Shown here one piece after another: positions 42,704 to 51,270 of a stretch of DNA of 64,000 nucleotides (within the stretch, counting starts at the first letter, position 1; each line of letters begins with the position of its first letter). This DNA comes from Paenibacillus sp. JDR-2 (lineage in GTDB: Bacteria; Bacillota; Bacilli; Paenibacillales; Paenibacillaceae). A program made the position numbers and the translations under genes. The stretch is taken from NCBI RefSeq assembly GCF_000023585.1, contig NC_012914.1, forward strand, positions 3,130,001-3,194,000, given 5' to 3'. Under the pieces are notes generated by a model that made no database searches, had not been told where the DNA came from, and saw only the letters and a program-made list of their open reading frames with translations.

Positions 42704-43717
42704 ATGAATGTATTGTTTATCGGCGGTACCGGCTTGATTAGCCAAGCCGTATCCAAGCTTGCTGTACAGAAAGGAATTAACCTTTATTTGTTCAACCGGG
42801 GAAACCGGGACGGATTTGTGCCCGAAGGCGCGAAGATCATTACCGGGGATATTCGAGATCCCGAGTCCGCCGCGGCAGCGCTGGAAGACTATCAATTCGA
42901 TGTCGTGGTGGATTGGATCGCTTTTACGCCGGAGCATGTTCAGACCGACATTGATTTGTTCCGGGGACGCACGAAGCAATATATCTTTATCAGCTCGGCC
43001 TCGGCTTATCAGAAGCCGCTGCAGCATTATATCATAACGGAGCATGCAACGCCGCTTGAAAATCCGTATTGGCAATATTCTAGAGATAAAATCGACTGTG
43101 AGCAGCTTCTTATGAAGGAGTATGCCGCAACCGGCTTCCCGGTTACGATTGTCCGTCCTTCCTTTACGTACGGGGATACGATGATCCCGGCATCGCTTAA
43201 CAGCTGGTCGCATCCTTATTCGCTTGTTGCGCGTATGCGCGAGGGCAAGCCGATTATTGTTCACGGAGACGGTACATCCCTATGGACGATGACACATAAT
43301 TCGGACTTTGCAAAAGGTTTCGTGGGGTTGCTTGGCGAGCAGACCGCGATTGGAGAAGCGTACCATATTACATCCGATGAAGTTTTGACTTGGAATCAGA
43401 TTTACGAGGCGATTGGCTCTGCTGCCGGAGTTAAGCCGAACCTGGTACATATTTCTTCAGAATTCCTGATCACCTACGACCCGGATTTGGAAGGCGGTCT
43501 GCTTGGCGATAAAGCGGTAAGCGCGGTATTTGACAACAGCAAAATCAAGAAACTGGTTCCGGACTTTGTGGCTACTGTGCCATTTGCGGAAGGGATTAAA
43601 CGGACCATTGAATGGTTCGAAGCTCATCCGGAGAAATGTATGGAGGACGAAGCCTGGAACGAGCAAATGGACCGCATCATTGCGGCGCATACATCAGGAA
43701 TGAAAATAAAAGGATAG
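42704..43717 (+). CDS. NAD-dependent epimerase/dehydratase (extended SDR)
   Basis: 337 aa with TTGGAGGAG before ATG. Rossmann motif GGTGLIS at residues 7-13; Ser in ISSASAYQ and YWQYSRDK (YxxxK-like) supply the catalytic pair; VRPSFTYGD and the GDGTSLWTMTHNSDFAKG region follow, as in the group that includes chloroplast-stem-loop-binding and mRNA-binding SDRs and many bacterial sugar dehydratases. The substrate is not identifiable. It ends at a bidirectional terminator shared with the isomerase gene. Confidence 0.9.
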   Translation: MNVLFIGGTGLISQAVSKLAVQKGINLYLFNRGNRDGFVPEGAKIITGDIRDPESAAAALEDYQFDVVVDWIAFTPEHVQTDIDLFRGRTKQYIFISSASAYQKPLQHYIITEHATPLENPYWQYSRDKIDCEQLLMKEYAATGFPVTIVRPSFTYGDTMIPASLNSWSHPYSLVARMREGKPIIVHGDGTSLWTMTHNSDFAKGFVGLLGEQTAIGEAYHITSDEVLTWNQIYEAIGSAAGVKPNLVHISSEFLITYDPDLEGGLLGDKAVSAVFDNSKIKKLVPDFVATVPFAEGIKRTIEWFEAHPEKCMEDEAWNEQMDRIIAAHTSGMKIKG

Positions 43718-43724
43718 TTATTAC

Positions 43725-43763
43725 AAAAAAAGCGATGCAGGGATTACCCTGTATCGCTTTTTG
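43725..43763. terminator. Bidirectional terminator
   Basis: AAAAAGCGATGCAGGG / CCCTGTATCGCTTTTT (one wobble) with loop ATTA between two convergent genes. Confidence 0.92.
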
Positions 43764-43767
43764 CCGT

Positions 43768-44601
43768 CTAGGAAGCCAGATAAGAGGAAACGATCCGTTT
43801 CACGCGTTCCATGCCTTCCCACATATCACCGGGACCGTCGTAGATCAATACATAAGCACCGTCAAATCCCGCGGATGCGACGGTATCCAGACAGAGGCGA
43901 AGCTCGGCTTGATCCGGAATGCCGTCTGCATCATATTGCGGTTTGACATGGACGGATACGCTAAGCGGAGTCGTAAGAGCAATCTCTTCATATTTCAATT
44001 GGCCTTTAAAGTTGCCGAAATCCGTAATCGTTGCCGCGTATTCGCCCCATTGGTCGAGAAGCTTTTTGGAGCTTGCGCCAGTAGAGGTAAGTGCCTTGAA
44101 GTTTTCCGTGATCACCTTCACGCCAAGCGTGCGGCCATATTCCGAAAGCTCGGCCAATCTGGCTGCGGAGAACGTTACAGCCTCTTCATTCGTAGGAGAA
44201 GCCTCGCCTGCAACAACCCGGATCTGCTTTGCCCCGCTTAAGGAAGCGATTTCAATCCATTGGCGGATATAGGCCATATCAGCTTCTACGCGGGCTGGAT
44301 TCGAGGAAGTGATATCACCGTAATCAAGGAGCAAGGTATCGAAGGACAAGCCTGCTGCCGCGAATGCCTGCTTCACTTGTGCCAGATAGTCAGGTTCGGT
44401 CGACGGAAAATGGAAGTGGCAGACCTCAACGGCTTGATAACCGCGTTTGGCAGCTTCCGAGGGCAGCTCGAGAAGAGAATGCAGTAACGGCTGTTCCTGA
44501 ACGGCCGTATCGAGAGTGCCGGTTTCTTCATTCCATACGGTCCAGCGTAACGGTCCGAGATTGCGGTGCAGGCTCCAGGTACTTAACGATAAATATGACA
44601 T
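43768..44601 (-). CDS. Sugar phosphate isomerase/epimerase (TIM barrel)
   Basis: 277 aa from ATG 44601, 10 nt after AAGGTGGG; the 21 residues upstream in frame have no SD. Xylose-isomerase-like TIM barrel: LSLSTWSLHRNLG, RGYQAVEVCHFHFPS, DTLLLDYGDI, KQIRVVAGEAS, KVITENFKALTST, YDGPGDMWEG. The conserved metal Glu (in EVCHFHF and ITENF) and His are present, so an isomerase or epimerase role is likely. The substrate is unknown. It is divergent from the drug exporter operon. Confidence 0.85.
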   Translation of the reverse strand: MSYLSLSTWSLHRNLGPLRWTVWNEETGTLDTAVQEQPLLHSLLELPSEAAKRGYQAVEVCHFHFPSTEPDYLAQVKQAFAAAGLSFDTLLLDYGDITSSNPARVEADMAYIRQWIEIASLSGAKQIRVVAGEASPTNEEAVTFSAARLAELSEYGRTLGVKVITENFKALTSTGASSKKLLDQWGEYAATITDFGNFKGQLKYEEIALTTPLSVSVHVKPQYDADGIPDQAELRLCLDTVASAGFDGAYVLIYDGPGDMWEGMERVKRIVSSYLAS

Positions 44602-44663
44602 ATGTACAAATCCCACCTTATCGATTGTTTTCTCTCTGTCATTATACATCAGATAGGTTAACA

Positions 44664-44708
44664 ATTAATTTATTCAATCTAGGGATTAATTTATTCATTT
44701 TAGGGATT
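44664..44708. repeat. Two 21-bp tandem repeats in a regulatory region
   Basis: Unit 1 is 44664-44684 and unit 2 is 44685-44705 (3 bp differ); each begins ATTAATTTATTCA and ends TAGGG, and a third partial start ATT follows. The period of 21 bp is two turns of DNA, so they may be repeated sites on one face. Confidence 0.7.
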
Positions 44709-44734
44709 GATCATCACTCAAATTTGAGTATAAT
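44707..44734 (+). promoter_or_regulatory. Promoter of the MFS-PadR operon
   Basis: -35 TTGATC (44707-44712) and perfect -10 TATAAT (44729-44734) with a 16-nt spacer. The first palindrome fills the spacer. Confidence 0.75.
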
Positions 44735-44759
44735 AAGCTAGGGTATTCAAATTTGAGTA
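44716..44759 (+). promoter_or_regulatory. Two copies of an ACTCAAATTTGAGT operator
   Basis: Copy 1 ACTCAAATTTGAGT at 44716-44729 is a perfect 14-bp palindrome placed between -35 and -10. Copy 2 ATTCAAATTTGAGT at 44745-44758 (one mismatch) lies just past the expected start of transcription. Starts are 29 bp apart. The likely ligand is the PadR repressor encoded last in the operon. Confidence 0.78.
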
Positions 44760-44789
44760 CGGACAAATGACTATAGAAGGGAAGTTCTT

Positions 44790-46358
44790 ATGGACGCGAA
44801 AAAAAGTAGTGTCAAATTAGTAATCGCGGGCCTTTTGCTTGGCTTGTTTATGTCGGCGCTCGATCAAACGATCGTATCGACGGCGATGGCCAAGATCATC
44901 GAGAAGCTGGGCGGAATGGATAAATTCGTATGGGTTTATTCCGCTTACATGATCGCAATGGTGGTCGCAACGCCTATCTTCGGCAAGCTGTCCGATATGT
45001 ACGGACGGAAGCGGTTCTTTATTTCAGGCCTGATCTTTTTCCTGATCGGTTCCATACTTTGCGGCACGGCAACCGACATGAATCAGTTGATTATCTACCG
45101 TGCTATTCAAGGTGTCGGCGGCGGCGCGATTATGCCGATTGTCTTCACCATTATCTTCGACTTGTTCCCGCCCGAGAAGCGTGGCAAGATGATGGGTCTG
45201 TTTGGTGCCGTGTTTGGCATCTCGAGCGTATTTGGTCCGATTATGGGCGGTGCCATTACCGATAATATCAGCTGGCGCTGGATTTTCTACATCAACGTTC
45301 CAATTGGCATCTTGTCTCTGATCTTTATTATGAGAGGCTATCAGGAATCGAAAAATCACCGGAAACAAGCCATTGACTGGGCAGGTGCTATTATCCTGAT
45401 GGCGGCGGTTCTGCTTCTGATGTTTGGTCTCGAGCTTGGCGGCACCGACGGCTGGGCATGGGATTCGTTCAAAACAATTTCTCTGCTTGCCGGCGCGGGT
45501 ATTCTGGCTATTGTCTTCCTGATTGTTGAGAAAATGGCGAAGGATCCGATTATTCCGCTGACCTTGTTCAAGAAGCAGCTTTTCACCAGCAGCATGATGA
45601 TCAGCCTTCTGTACGGCGGTATTATGATTGCCGTCGCAACTTATATTCCGCTGTTCATGCAAGGCGTATTCCATCTGTCGGCGACCAGCACAAGTACGGT
45701 TCTGACACCGATGATGCTTGGAGTCGTAATCAGTGCGCAGGTCGGCGGCCGGATTGCGAACAAAGTCCGTTTCCGCGACGTTATGATCGTATCTTCGATC
45801 GTACTGATGGTCGGAACGTATTTGCTTGGCTATGTGATGGATGCCTCCTCGAGCCGTGCTCTGATTACCGTATTTATGGTTATCATAGGCCTCGGTATTG
45901 GCGTATCCTTCTCCTTGCTGAATATCTCGACATTGAACTCCGTTCCTCCTCAATACAAGGGTTCGGCGTCGTCCTTGATCACGTTCTTCCGCACAATCGG
46001 TTCCGCGCTAGGCATTACCGTGTTTGGCGCGATGCAGAAATCGCATTTCCAGAACTCGCTGCAAGACGTGCAAGGCATCAAGCCGGAAATGGCGGCACAG
46101 ATCAAAGGCGGACAGGCGCTGCTTGATCCGACGGTTCAGGCTAAAATGGGGCTGCCGGCTGATTTCGTGACGCTTCTGCTTGGCAAGCTGTCCGATTCCA
46201 TACTGTTTATTTTCCAATGGAATGTCATCCTGCCGATATTGGCGTTTGTATTCGCGATTCTGATGGGCCGCGCCCGTCTTGAGCTTCCACCCAAATCGAA
46301 TCAGGCTCCAGCCAAAGAGGATGCAGGCAAGCCGGAGCCTTCTTTCTCGGGGAGATAA
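44790..46358 (+). CDS. DHA2-family MFS multidrug exporter (14 TM)
   Basis: 522 aa, GAAGGGAAG before ATG. 14-helix DHA2 type: motif D1 [18 protein letters not shown], motif [15 protein letters not shown], motif [16 protein letters not shown] and motif [23 protein letters not shown]. The Asp in helix 1 is typical of drug:H+ antiporters such as EmrB and LmrB. It is followed 5 nt later by a PadR repressor that very likely controls both genes through the twin palindromes. Confidence 0.94.
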   Translation: MDAKKSSVKLVIAGLLLGLFMSALDQTIVSTAMAKIIEKLGGMDKFVWVYSAYMIAMVVATPIFGKLSDMYGRKRFFISGLIFFLIGSILCGTATDMNQLIIYRAIQGVGGGAIMPIVFTIIFDLFPPEKRGKMMGLFGAVFGISSVFGPIMGGAITDNISWRWIFYINVPIGILSLIFIMRGYQESKNHRKQAIDWAGAIILMAAVLLLMFGLELGGTDGWAWDSFKTISLLAGAGILAIVFLIVEKMAKDPIIPLTLFKKQLFTSSMMISLLYGGIMIAVATYIPLFMQGVFHLSATSTSTVLTPMMLGVVISAQVGGRIANKVRFRDVMIVSSIVLMVGTYLLGYVMDASSSRALITVFMVIIGLGIGVSFSLLNISTLNSVPPQYKGSASSLITFFRTIGSALGITVFGAMQKSHFQNSLQDVQGIKPEMAAQIKGGQALLDPTVQAKMGLPADFVTLLLGKLSDSILFIFQWNVILPILAFVFAILMGRARLELPPKSNQAPAKEDAGKPEPSFSGR

Positions 46359-46363
46359 GGACC

Positions 46364-46981
46364 ATGTCAATGAAGCTGTTAATATTGGGGCTTCTAATGG
46401 AACGGGACAGACATCCTTACGATATAAGACAAACGATTAAGCAACGGAATTGGAATGAATCGTTTCGGCTTCGTGACGGTTCCTTGTATTACGCGGTAGA
46501 CCAGCTGCGGGATCACGCACTGATTGAAACGGCGGAGATTGTAGCGGTTCCGGGCGATAACCGGCCCGACAAGACGATTTACCGGATTACGGAGTCAGGC
46601 AAAGAAGCATTCCATAAACTGCTTTATGAACAGCTCAGCCAGGTTTCTTATCCGCAGCATCCCGTTTTCCTCGCGTTGGCTTTCATTCGTCACGGCGATC
46701 AGGGGCAGACCGAGCAGCTGCTGCAGAAGCAGCTGGCCGCATGCGAAGAGCGTATTAAACGCATGGAAGCGGTACTGGATTTAAAAGGGACCTTTCTTCC
46801 GACCGGCTCCCGAATGATGATTAACGGAATCAAGAAATTCGGAGAGGCGGAGAAGGAGTGGCTGCTGGAACTGCTGGAGCTGGTAAGGAGCGGCAGCCTT
46901 TTTCAAGGGCCAAGCTGGACGCCTGAGCAGATCGAGCAGTTTCTCAAGTCCCATCCCGGACCTCAAATGCCGGAAAAATAA
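46364..46981 (+). CDS. PadR family transcriptional repressor
   Basis: 205 aa, GGGGAGATAAGG before ATG. The winged helix lies in residues 1-90: KLLILGLLMERDRHPYDIRQ, SFRLRDGSLYYAVDQLRDHALIE and DKTIYRITESGKEAF, the standard PadR pattern. The C-terminal half is long and helical (PadR subgroup 2, dimerisation and ligand pocket). It is translated with the exporter and is a natural autorepressor. A terminator follows. Confidence 0.93.
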   Translation: MSMKLLILGLLMERDRHPYDIRQTIKQRNWNESFRLRDGSLYYAVDQLRDHALIETAEIVAVPGDNRPDKTIYRITESGKEAFHKLLYEQLSQVSYPQHPVFLALAFIRHGDQGQTEQLLQKQLAACEERIKRMEAVLDLKGTFLPTGSRMMINGIKKFGEAEKEWLLELLELVRSGSLFQGPSWTPEQIEQFLKSHPGPQMPEK

Positions 46982-46996
46982 TACAAATAAAGCTAG

Positions 46997-47023
46997 AGAA
47001 CCGCACCAGGGTGCGGTTCTTTT
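46997..47023 (+). terminator. Intrinsic terminator
   Basis: AGAACCGCAC / GTGCGGTTCT with loop CAGG and then TTTTG. Confidence 0.9.
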
Positions 47024-47189
47024 GTTTTTATTTTACTAATTTTCGCGGATAGGGTCAGATAGGAGCAACTTTTTCGTGCGTTTTTCGGTCAAAGCGATTC
47101 GAACGGACGGCATCTGCTCAAAATCCGCTTTTTCAGCCAAAGTTTGGCATGAAGCTCCGACAAAGAAACAAGTGAGCCGCGCAGGATAT

Positions 47190-47222
47190 TTGACACGTTT
47201 TTCAAATCCTCCTATGTACAAT
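47190..47222 (+). promoter_or_regulatory. Likely promoter of the glucosaminidase gene
   Basis: A consensus -35 TTGACA (47190-47195); the -10 is less clear: TATGTA at 17 nt, or TACAAT at 21 nt with a TATG in front. The rest of the 298-nt intergenic stretch from 46982 holds only the terminator above and no supported gene. Confidence 0.45.
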
Positions 47223-47279
47223 CTAACCTATACCACAGCAGGTATGTCTGATTTACAAAAACGAGGAAGAGGTGTAACG

Positions 47280-48353
47280 ATGCGTACAAAAATCAATTCA
47301 AAAGTGCTCGTATATTTACTTTGTATAGCTTTGTTCATGACCTTGAGCACGCGTTTTTTACCTTCAAATAAAGTGTCTGCTGAAGTAACGCATGATTTAT
47401 CGACTGCTCATTTATCCATCGCTGACGGCAATATCGTGGTAAGTGACGCTTTACAGCTGTTTACGCCGCAGCTGCCGGAAGCCGCTGAAATAAAGTCTGT
47501 AGAGAGGCAAGAAGCAGCGCTGCCGGAACCAGAGCCAAGTATAATCCCCGAAATACATAGCGCAGCCGCGCAACCCTCTGTGCAAGAACCGCCCATTCTT
47601 ACATACGCAGTAACCGCGTTTTACCTCAACGTCCGCGAGAAGCCGGATGCAAACTCCAATATTATTCAAGTGCTTAAGCAAGGGGACACCATCGAGGTGG
47701 ACCACGCAACGGATAACGGATGGCTGGCTCTGAAGGATCAAGGCTTTGTCCATGGACGTTACGCCCAGCAGATTGAAGGAAAAGCGGCTTCTGTTTCCGA
47801 AAAGGCTCCTGCGGTAGAAGTTTTGGCGAAAGCGAATTCAACTGCGGAAGCAGCGCCGCCGCTTAACGATACGTTAGAGATCAAGCCCGTTAAAATATTA
47901 TCATTGTCTTCCGACCCTGAGAAGCCAACATCCGTTGTGGAATCGGACTCGGGACTCACGGAAGAGCATATTGCGAAGCTGTTTGAGAAAACGGCTCTTG
48001 CGGATCACGGCTTAGAGCAGGCCGTTCTCGAAATCGAAGAGGAATACGGCATTAACGCATACTTTACGATTGCCGTCATGAAGCTGGAAAGCGGTAACGG
48101 CAAGAGTACGCTGGCCAAGAAGAAAAACAATCTGTTTGGCCTTAATGCATTAGATAGCGACAAATATAACAAAGCATTTGCCTTCGAAACGAAAGGTGAC
48201 AGCGTCCGCAAGTTTGGCCAGCTGCTGGCAAAAAATTATATCGATAAAGGCTACACGACGATTGACAAAGTAGCGAGTAAGTACTGTCCGGCCAATCCGA
48301 AGTGGGCAGGTCTGGTTATGAATATTATGAAACGCGATTATAAGAAGCTCTAA
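47280..48353 (+). CDS. Secreted SH3b plus glucosaminidase cell-wall hydrolase
   Basis: 357 aa from ATG 47280 (GAGGAAGAGGTG upstream); the frame's earlier starts have no SD. Signal peptide VLVYLLCIALFMTLSTRF, then a Pro/Glu-rich linker, an SH3b domain with AFYLNVREKPDANSNIIQVL, and a C-terminal glucosaminidase-like domain (LEQAVLEIEEEYGINAYFTIAVMKLESGNGKSTLAKKKNNLFGLNA) carrying the catalytic-type Glu. It trims wall glycan strands outside the cell, like B. subtilis LytG-type enzymes. Confidence 0.9.
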   Translation: MRTKINSKVLVYLLCIALFMTLSTRFLPSNKVSAEVTHDLSTAHLSIADGNIVVSDALQLFTPQLPEAAEIKSVERQEAALPEPEPSIIPEIHSAAAQPSVQEPPILTYAVTAFYLNVREKPDANSNIIQVLKQGDTIEVDHATDNGWLALKDQGFVHGRYAQQIEGKAASVSEKAPAVEVLAKANSTAEAAPPLNDTLEIKPVKILSLSSDPEKPTSVVESDSGLTEEHIAKLFEKTALADHGLEQAVLEIEEEYGINAYFTIAVMKLESGNGKSTLAKKKNNLFGLNALDSDKYNKAFAFETKGDSVRKFGQLLAKNYIDKGYTTIDKVASKYCPANPKWAGLVMNIMKRDYKKL

Positions 48354-48402
48354 CATAACTTAACGGGCAACAGGAACCTTTTGGCCCAGGATTCAATAAG
48401 TT

Positions 48403-48422
48403 ATATAGTCAAATGACTATAT
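48403..48422 (+). promoter_or_regulatory. 20-bp palindrome before the LysM gene
   Basis: ATATAGTCA, AA, TGACTATAT: perfect 9-bp arms, ending only 2 nt before the SD region (GACGGAGGT). It could be a DNA operator, or an RNA hairpin that blocks the SD. Confidence 0.5.
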
Positions 48423-48437
48423 GACGGAGGTATCAAG

Positions 48438-48971
48438 ATGGATAATCGTGGTTTTGTTCCTTTTGGCGGCGGCGGCTTTGGCGGCGGATTTCGTCCACCA
48501 TTCCGGCCTTTCCCGCATCCTTTCTTTCCAGGTCGTTTCCTGTTCCCGTTCTTCTTCTTTTCGCCGTTCTTCTTCCCTTTCTTCCGGGAGGACGACCGCA
48601 ATTACTACTACGCTCATCACCAAGCGCAGGCAGGAGATACGATGGAGCAAATCGCCCATGCGTACAACATTCCAAACACGCTGCTAGAGGAAGCCAACCT
48701 GCATATTGCGAATCCAAAATCCCTCAAGCATGGCGAGACTGTTGTCATTCCGCGAATCTCCAATATGTATTGCCACAAAACATACATGGATCTTCCGGCA
48801 ACGCAATCGCTTCAACAAAGTAATACCCAGCCTAACGTGCAGCCAAACATGGTGAGCCCCAGCATGACAAGTCCGAATATGGCAAACCCAAACATGGCAA
48901 ACCCAAACATGGTAAGCCCAAATATGGCAAATCCTCATATCCACGGGACATCCGTTAATGGCCCATTCTAA
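48438..48971 (+). CDS. LysM protein with Gly/Phe-rich head and repeated NPNM tail
   Basis: 177 aa. The head (1-50) is Gly/Pro/Phe-rich: FGGGGFGGGFRPPFRPFPHPFFPG and then FFFFSPFFFPFF. A single LysM domain (about 58-107) follows: HHQAQAGDTMEQIAHAYNIP and KHGETVVIPRI. The tail (about 130-170) is built of five-residue units SPNMA, NPNMA, NPNMV, SPNMA. No signal peptide is seen, as in spore-coat or morphogenetic LysM proteins (SafA-like position on the forespore). An envelope or coat role is inferred only. Confidence 0.8.
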   Translation: MDNRGFVPFGGGGFGGGFRPPFRPFPHPFFPGRFLFPFFFFSPFFFPFFREDDRNYYYAHHQAQAGDTMEQIAHAYNIPNTLLEEANLHIANPKSLKHGETVVIPRISNMYCHKTYMDLPATQSLQQSNTQPNVQPNMVSPSMTSPNMANPNMANPNMVSPNMANPHIHGTSVNGPF

Positions 48972-48980
48972 GCTAGACAT

Positions 48981-49025
48981 AATAACGTCCGCTCCTTCTT
49001 CATAAAGAAGGAAGCGGACGTTATT
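48981..49025. terminator. Bidirectional terminator
   Basis: AATAACGTCCGCTCCTTCTT pairs with AAGAAGGAAGCGGACGTTATT, loop CATA; T- and A-rich flanks on both sides of a convergent pair. Confidence 0.93.
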
Positions 49026-49031
49026 TGTTTT

Positions 49032-50180
49032 TCAAGAAAGAATTAATTCTTTCATTTCCCACGGGCTGATCGGACTCGTACGCACGAACCGGGATTGGAA
49101 TCGTACCAGCCGTTTGCCCCGTGTTGCGTGTAGTGTCTCGGCCTCCATTTGCACCTCGGATAGCCAAGATTCCTCCTGGGGTAGTTCACGGCCGTCCTTC
49201 CGCCGTATAGAACGCCAATCCTGCTGCTGCGAAAGCAGCGCCTCCAACTGCTCTTTGGGAAGCCCTTCCGTTAGAAGGCGGGTCATCTCGGGTTCTTCAT
49301 GGTGAATGGCTTCAATCAAAGCTTGACCAAGAAGAAATGGGGAAGAGCCTGCAAAATAATTTCGAATCTTTCCCGCAGCCTTGTAAACCATTAGTTGATG
49401 AGGCAAATCCGGGTTTTCGGATTTATGGGTAGAGCTGTTCAGGAAATGCACGCAAAAATGCCCCGAAAAGCCATTCTCCGGTATTCCGTCTCCGCCGTGC
49501 GGCATCCCGTTCATGGAAGCCGCAATTTGCCTGCCGTCCTTTTCCGCGATAATCGCCTTTCTGTCCCAAGTCCAGCCTTTGTTGTAGATCTGCTTCATAA
49601 TTTCGGTATCCGCCTTGGTCACGGGTTGAACATCCGCATGATCATGTCCGGCTCTGCGTTGCACGCGGAACGATAACCCGGTCTCCATATCCTTGATTAC
49701 AAAATAGGCTTTCCTGGAAAAAAGCTTCTCCGCATCCTGCCAATCCAGTAATTGTCCATAATGCTGAGCACGCAATGCTTCGGCAGACTGCTGCAGCTTT
49801 GCGACTGCTTTATCCGGGAGAACGAGCATTTTTGACTGCGCTTCATCCCATACGCGGCCGCTGACATCTACGCGAAAAGACGGAGCAGCGTTTCCTTCCG
49901 GGGAAATATACAAATCGGAAAACCGCGGGATTTCATCGGATGCTTGCCACCTCGGAGAATTAATGGCGTTAACGATATCCGGGTCTTTTATCTTGTCACG
50001 GTCCTCGAATATGGCGGTAGGACTTGATTTGACGGTTAACTGCAGAACGGATTGACCGTTCATTTCTTCTTTCATCACAGCAGACCTTGCATGGAGATTG
50101 TTTTCCGGCAGCCAAGCAAGGATGAGCGCAAGCACGATCATTCTGCAAGCCTTAATACGCTTAAATCGCTGAAAAAGCAT
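49032..50180 (-). CDS. Secreted protein of unknown function (NGFSGHFCVHF motif)
   Basis: 382 aa. AGGAGG upstream of ATG 50180. Signal peptide CRMIVLALILAWLPENNLHARS. The middle carries a striking GIPENGFSGHFCVHFLNSSTH block, with His and Cys that look like a metal- or nucleophile-bearing site; I know this block from uncharacterised Bacilli proteins but cannot name an enzyme. The N-terminal half contains a FRVDVSGRVWDEAQSKMLVLPDKAV region. An M15- or wall-amidase-like role is only a guess. Confidence 0.6.
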   Translation of the reverse strand: MLFQRFKRIKACRMIVLALILAWLPENNLHARSAVMKEEMNGQSVLQLTVKSSPTAIFEDRDKIKDPDIVNAINSPRWQASDEIPRFSDLYISPEGNAAPSFRVDVSGRVWDEAQSKMLVLPDKAVAKLQQSAEALRAQHYGQLLDWQDAEKLFSRKAYFVIKDMETGLSFRVQRRAGHDHADVQPVTKADTEIMKQIYNKGWTWDRKAIIAEKDGRQIAASMNGMPHGGDGIPENGFSGHFCVHFLNSSTHKSENPDLPHQLMVYKAAGKIRNYFAGSSPFLLGQALIEAIHHEEPEMTRLLTEGLPKEQLEALLSQQQDWRSIRRKDGRELPQEESWLSEVQMEAETLHATRGKRLVRFQSRFVRTSPISPWEMKELILS

Positions 50181-50289
50181 ATTTTCCTCCTGTTACTAAA
50201 TAATTGAAGCTTCGGCGAACCATACTATCCCTTGTCCATTATTATTCTCGGCTGAATTAGTGCTTATGTGACGATAGGAGAAGTGAAGA

Positions 50290-51270
50290 ATGGGATTTAA
50301 CGGAATCTGGATAGCTGGACTAGCTATCTTGCTGCAGCAGCCTGTACAACCCGTACAGCCCGAGCGGCCTTATATCGTACCTGAACACCTGACTATTGAG
50401 TTCCGCGGACAACCGCTTGCCCAGATCAAGCGGGGGGATTACGATCTTCCGGGAACGTCCTTTTTGGATATCGGGAAGTTCGATAACCTGCAGACCAAGC
50501 TGGAGAAAAAGATCAATATGCCCCCCGTTAACGCTTATATCGGAGATAGGGGGACGATCGTTCCGGAACAGTCGGGATATCAACTGGATCGCGATCAATT
50601 TGCCACGCAATTTTACAGCTATTTCTTTAATAACAAGCCTTCGACCATTGAGGTGCCCTTAACTCACGTGCACGCGAGGGTGGACAGCGAATTGCTAGCC
50701 AGTATTAAGGAAAAAGCGATCGGTAACTATGTCACTTATTACAACAGCAACAATAAGAACCGCTCCCATAACATTTCCTTAGCCGCAAAAGCGATTTCCA
50801 ATACGGTCGTTTTTCCCGGGGAGACGTTTTCGTTTAACCGTACCGTGGGGCCAAGAACGCCGGAGAAAGGATATTTGAGTGCGCCGATAATCGTCCGCGG
50901 GGAGCTGTCCGAGGGAGTGGGCGGCGGCATTTGCCAAGTATCTTCCACTTTGTTTAATGCCATTGACAGCGCGGGTCTCAAAATCATCCAGCGATACTCG
51001 CATAGCCGGCATGTGCCTTACGTGATGCCTGGGAGGGATGCTACGGTAAGCTGGGACGGACCGGACTTCGTATTCAAGAATCAATACAATCAACCGGTTC
51101 TGATCCGTGCTTTCGCCGGAAGCGGGCGTGTCTTTGTTTCCGTTTACTCCTCAGAGCTAATTGAGTACAAACACCGCCATATCCCAAGCATGTCGAGAAA
51201 GCTGCCCGAGGAAGTTGCTTTCAAAGCCCATCATCATGATGTTAACGAAGGGAAGGGGTTGCTTCCGTGA
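50290..51270 (+). CDS. VanW family wall-associated protein
   Basis: 326 aa. The N-terminus is weakly hydrophobic (FNGIWIAGLAILLQQ). The N-terminal half holds a PG_binding_4-like region (ELLASIKEKAIGNYVTYYNSNN); the VanW domain follows with VFPGETFSFNRTVGPRTPEKGYLSAPIIV, GGGICQVSSTLFNAI and RHSRHVPYV-like SHSRHVPYVMPGRDATV. VanW is linked to wall metabolism in B. subtilis (YoaR). It overlaps the propeller gene by 4 nt, so the two are coupled. Confidence 0.92.
   Translation: MGFNGIWIAGLAILLQQPVQPVQPERPYIVPEHLTIEFRGQPLAQIKRGDYDLPGTSFLDIGKFDNLQTKLEKKINMPPVNAYIGDRGTIVPEQSGYQLDRDQFATQFYSYFFNNKPSTIEVPLTHVHARVDSELLASIKEKAIGNYVTYYNSNNKNRSHNISLAAKAISNTVVFPGETFSFNRTVGPRTPEKGYLSAPIIVRGELSEGVGGGICQVSSTLFNAIDSAGLKIIQRYSHSRHVPYVMPGRDATVSWDGPDFVFKNQYNQPVLIRAFAGSGRVFVSVYSSELIEYKHRHIPSMSRKLPEEVAFKAHHHDVNEGKGLLP

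Noticed and set aside
48417..48717. Minus-strand Lys/Arg-rich frames opposite the LysM gene
   Set aside because: They mirror the Gly/Phe-rich codons of the real gene.
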